A stretch of 63,059 nt of DNA from an uncultured Butyrivibrio sp. GTDB lineage: Bacteria; Bacillota; Clostridia; Lachnospirales; Lachnospiraceae. Both the position numbers and the translations under genes were made by a program. The notes beneath the pieces were generated by a model. It searched no databases. It worked only from the letters and a program-made list of their open reading frames with translations, and was not told where the DNA came from. The stretch lies in contig CAMVJI010000004.1 in NCBI GenBank assembly GCA_947167765.1, positions 1 to 63,059 of the forward strand. The letters run 5' to 3'. Shown one piece after another: positions 63,036 to 63,059 of this stretch (position 1 is the stretch's first letter; each line of letters begins with the position of its first letter).

Positions 63036-63059
63036 AAGAACCAGTATTTAAGCCTTATG

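Noticed and set aside
1-63059. tRNA, rRNA, CRISPR arrays and insertion-sequence transposases
   Set aside because: None was recognised on either strand; repeats seen are coding repeats, hairpins or short motif clusters.

Overview
The window looks like a chromosomal segment of a motile, low-to-mid GC Gram-positive anaerobe of the Clostridia, most likely a Lachnospiraceae member near Butyrivibrio or Pseudobutyrivibrio. This rests on the gene order flgM-flgN-flgK-flgK-flgL-fliW-csrA-GT-flaG-fliD-fliS-fliT-like-flagellin-flagellin, strong AGGAGG ribosome sites, Rpn-type nucleases, LicD and CgeB-like genes, and a Cthe_2159-type lipoprotein. The genus is inference. No tRNA, rRNA or CRISPR array was recognised.

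Layout. (1) 1-2000: the end of an unknown plus-strand gene, a 41-bp-arm perfect palindrome, a NifX-like/metal-linker/FKBP fusion and a minisatellite-encoded coiled coil. (2) 2195-8028, minus: zinc dehydrogenase, CgeB-like glycosyltransferase, IspD/TarI-type cytidylyltransferase, truncated LicD fusion and an Rpn nuclease. (3) 8200-8562: an XRE regulator. (4) 8574-34768, minus: a near-continuous operon of about 21 glycan genes, visibly AT-rich in its middle. In order of transcription it holds an aminotransferase, ATP-grasp ligase, FkbM-like protein, ornithine-cyclodeaminase-like enzyme, glycosyltransferase, beta-propeller, radical SAM/SPASM protein, DUF268 methyltransferase, GT10, two GT2, GT4, WbsX, GT4, RgpF-like, acetyltransferase, two CDP-glycerol transferases, TarI-like cytidylyltransferase, SDR and an unknown. 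(5) 35158-41236: a second Rpn nuclease, a LicD/GT-B fusion with a ribulose-phosphate epimerase, and a divergent split LicD plus GT-B pair. (6) 41254-43877: two glycosyltransferases. (7) 44073-58460: the late flagellar locus. (8) 58864-62996: CYTH protein, DJ-1/PfpI protein, an intergenic region full of GGTATTA motifs, and a large carbohydrate-binding lipoprotein.

How it may work together. Two cytidylyltransferase/dehydrogenase pairs, a pentose-phosphate epimerase, three LicD proteins and two CDP-glycerol-type transferases point to CDP-activated polyols or phosphate-bridged units. The DegT aminotransferase, ATP-grasp and acetyltransferase genes point to an amino-sugar with amino-acid-like or acyl decoration. 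The many transferases would assemble this glycan. Its position beside the flagellins, a glycosyltransferase inside the flagellar operon and a sigma-28-like box inside the glycan operon make flagellin glycosylation the favoured target. A teichoic-acid-like wall polymer remains possible.

The most notable observation is that nearly every transferase or modifier in the 11-32 kb stretch carries an extra, diverged Rossmann-like module (IYGAGxxG type) at one end, whatever its catalytic family, while the precursor-making enzymes in the same operon lack it.
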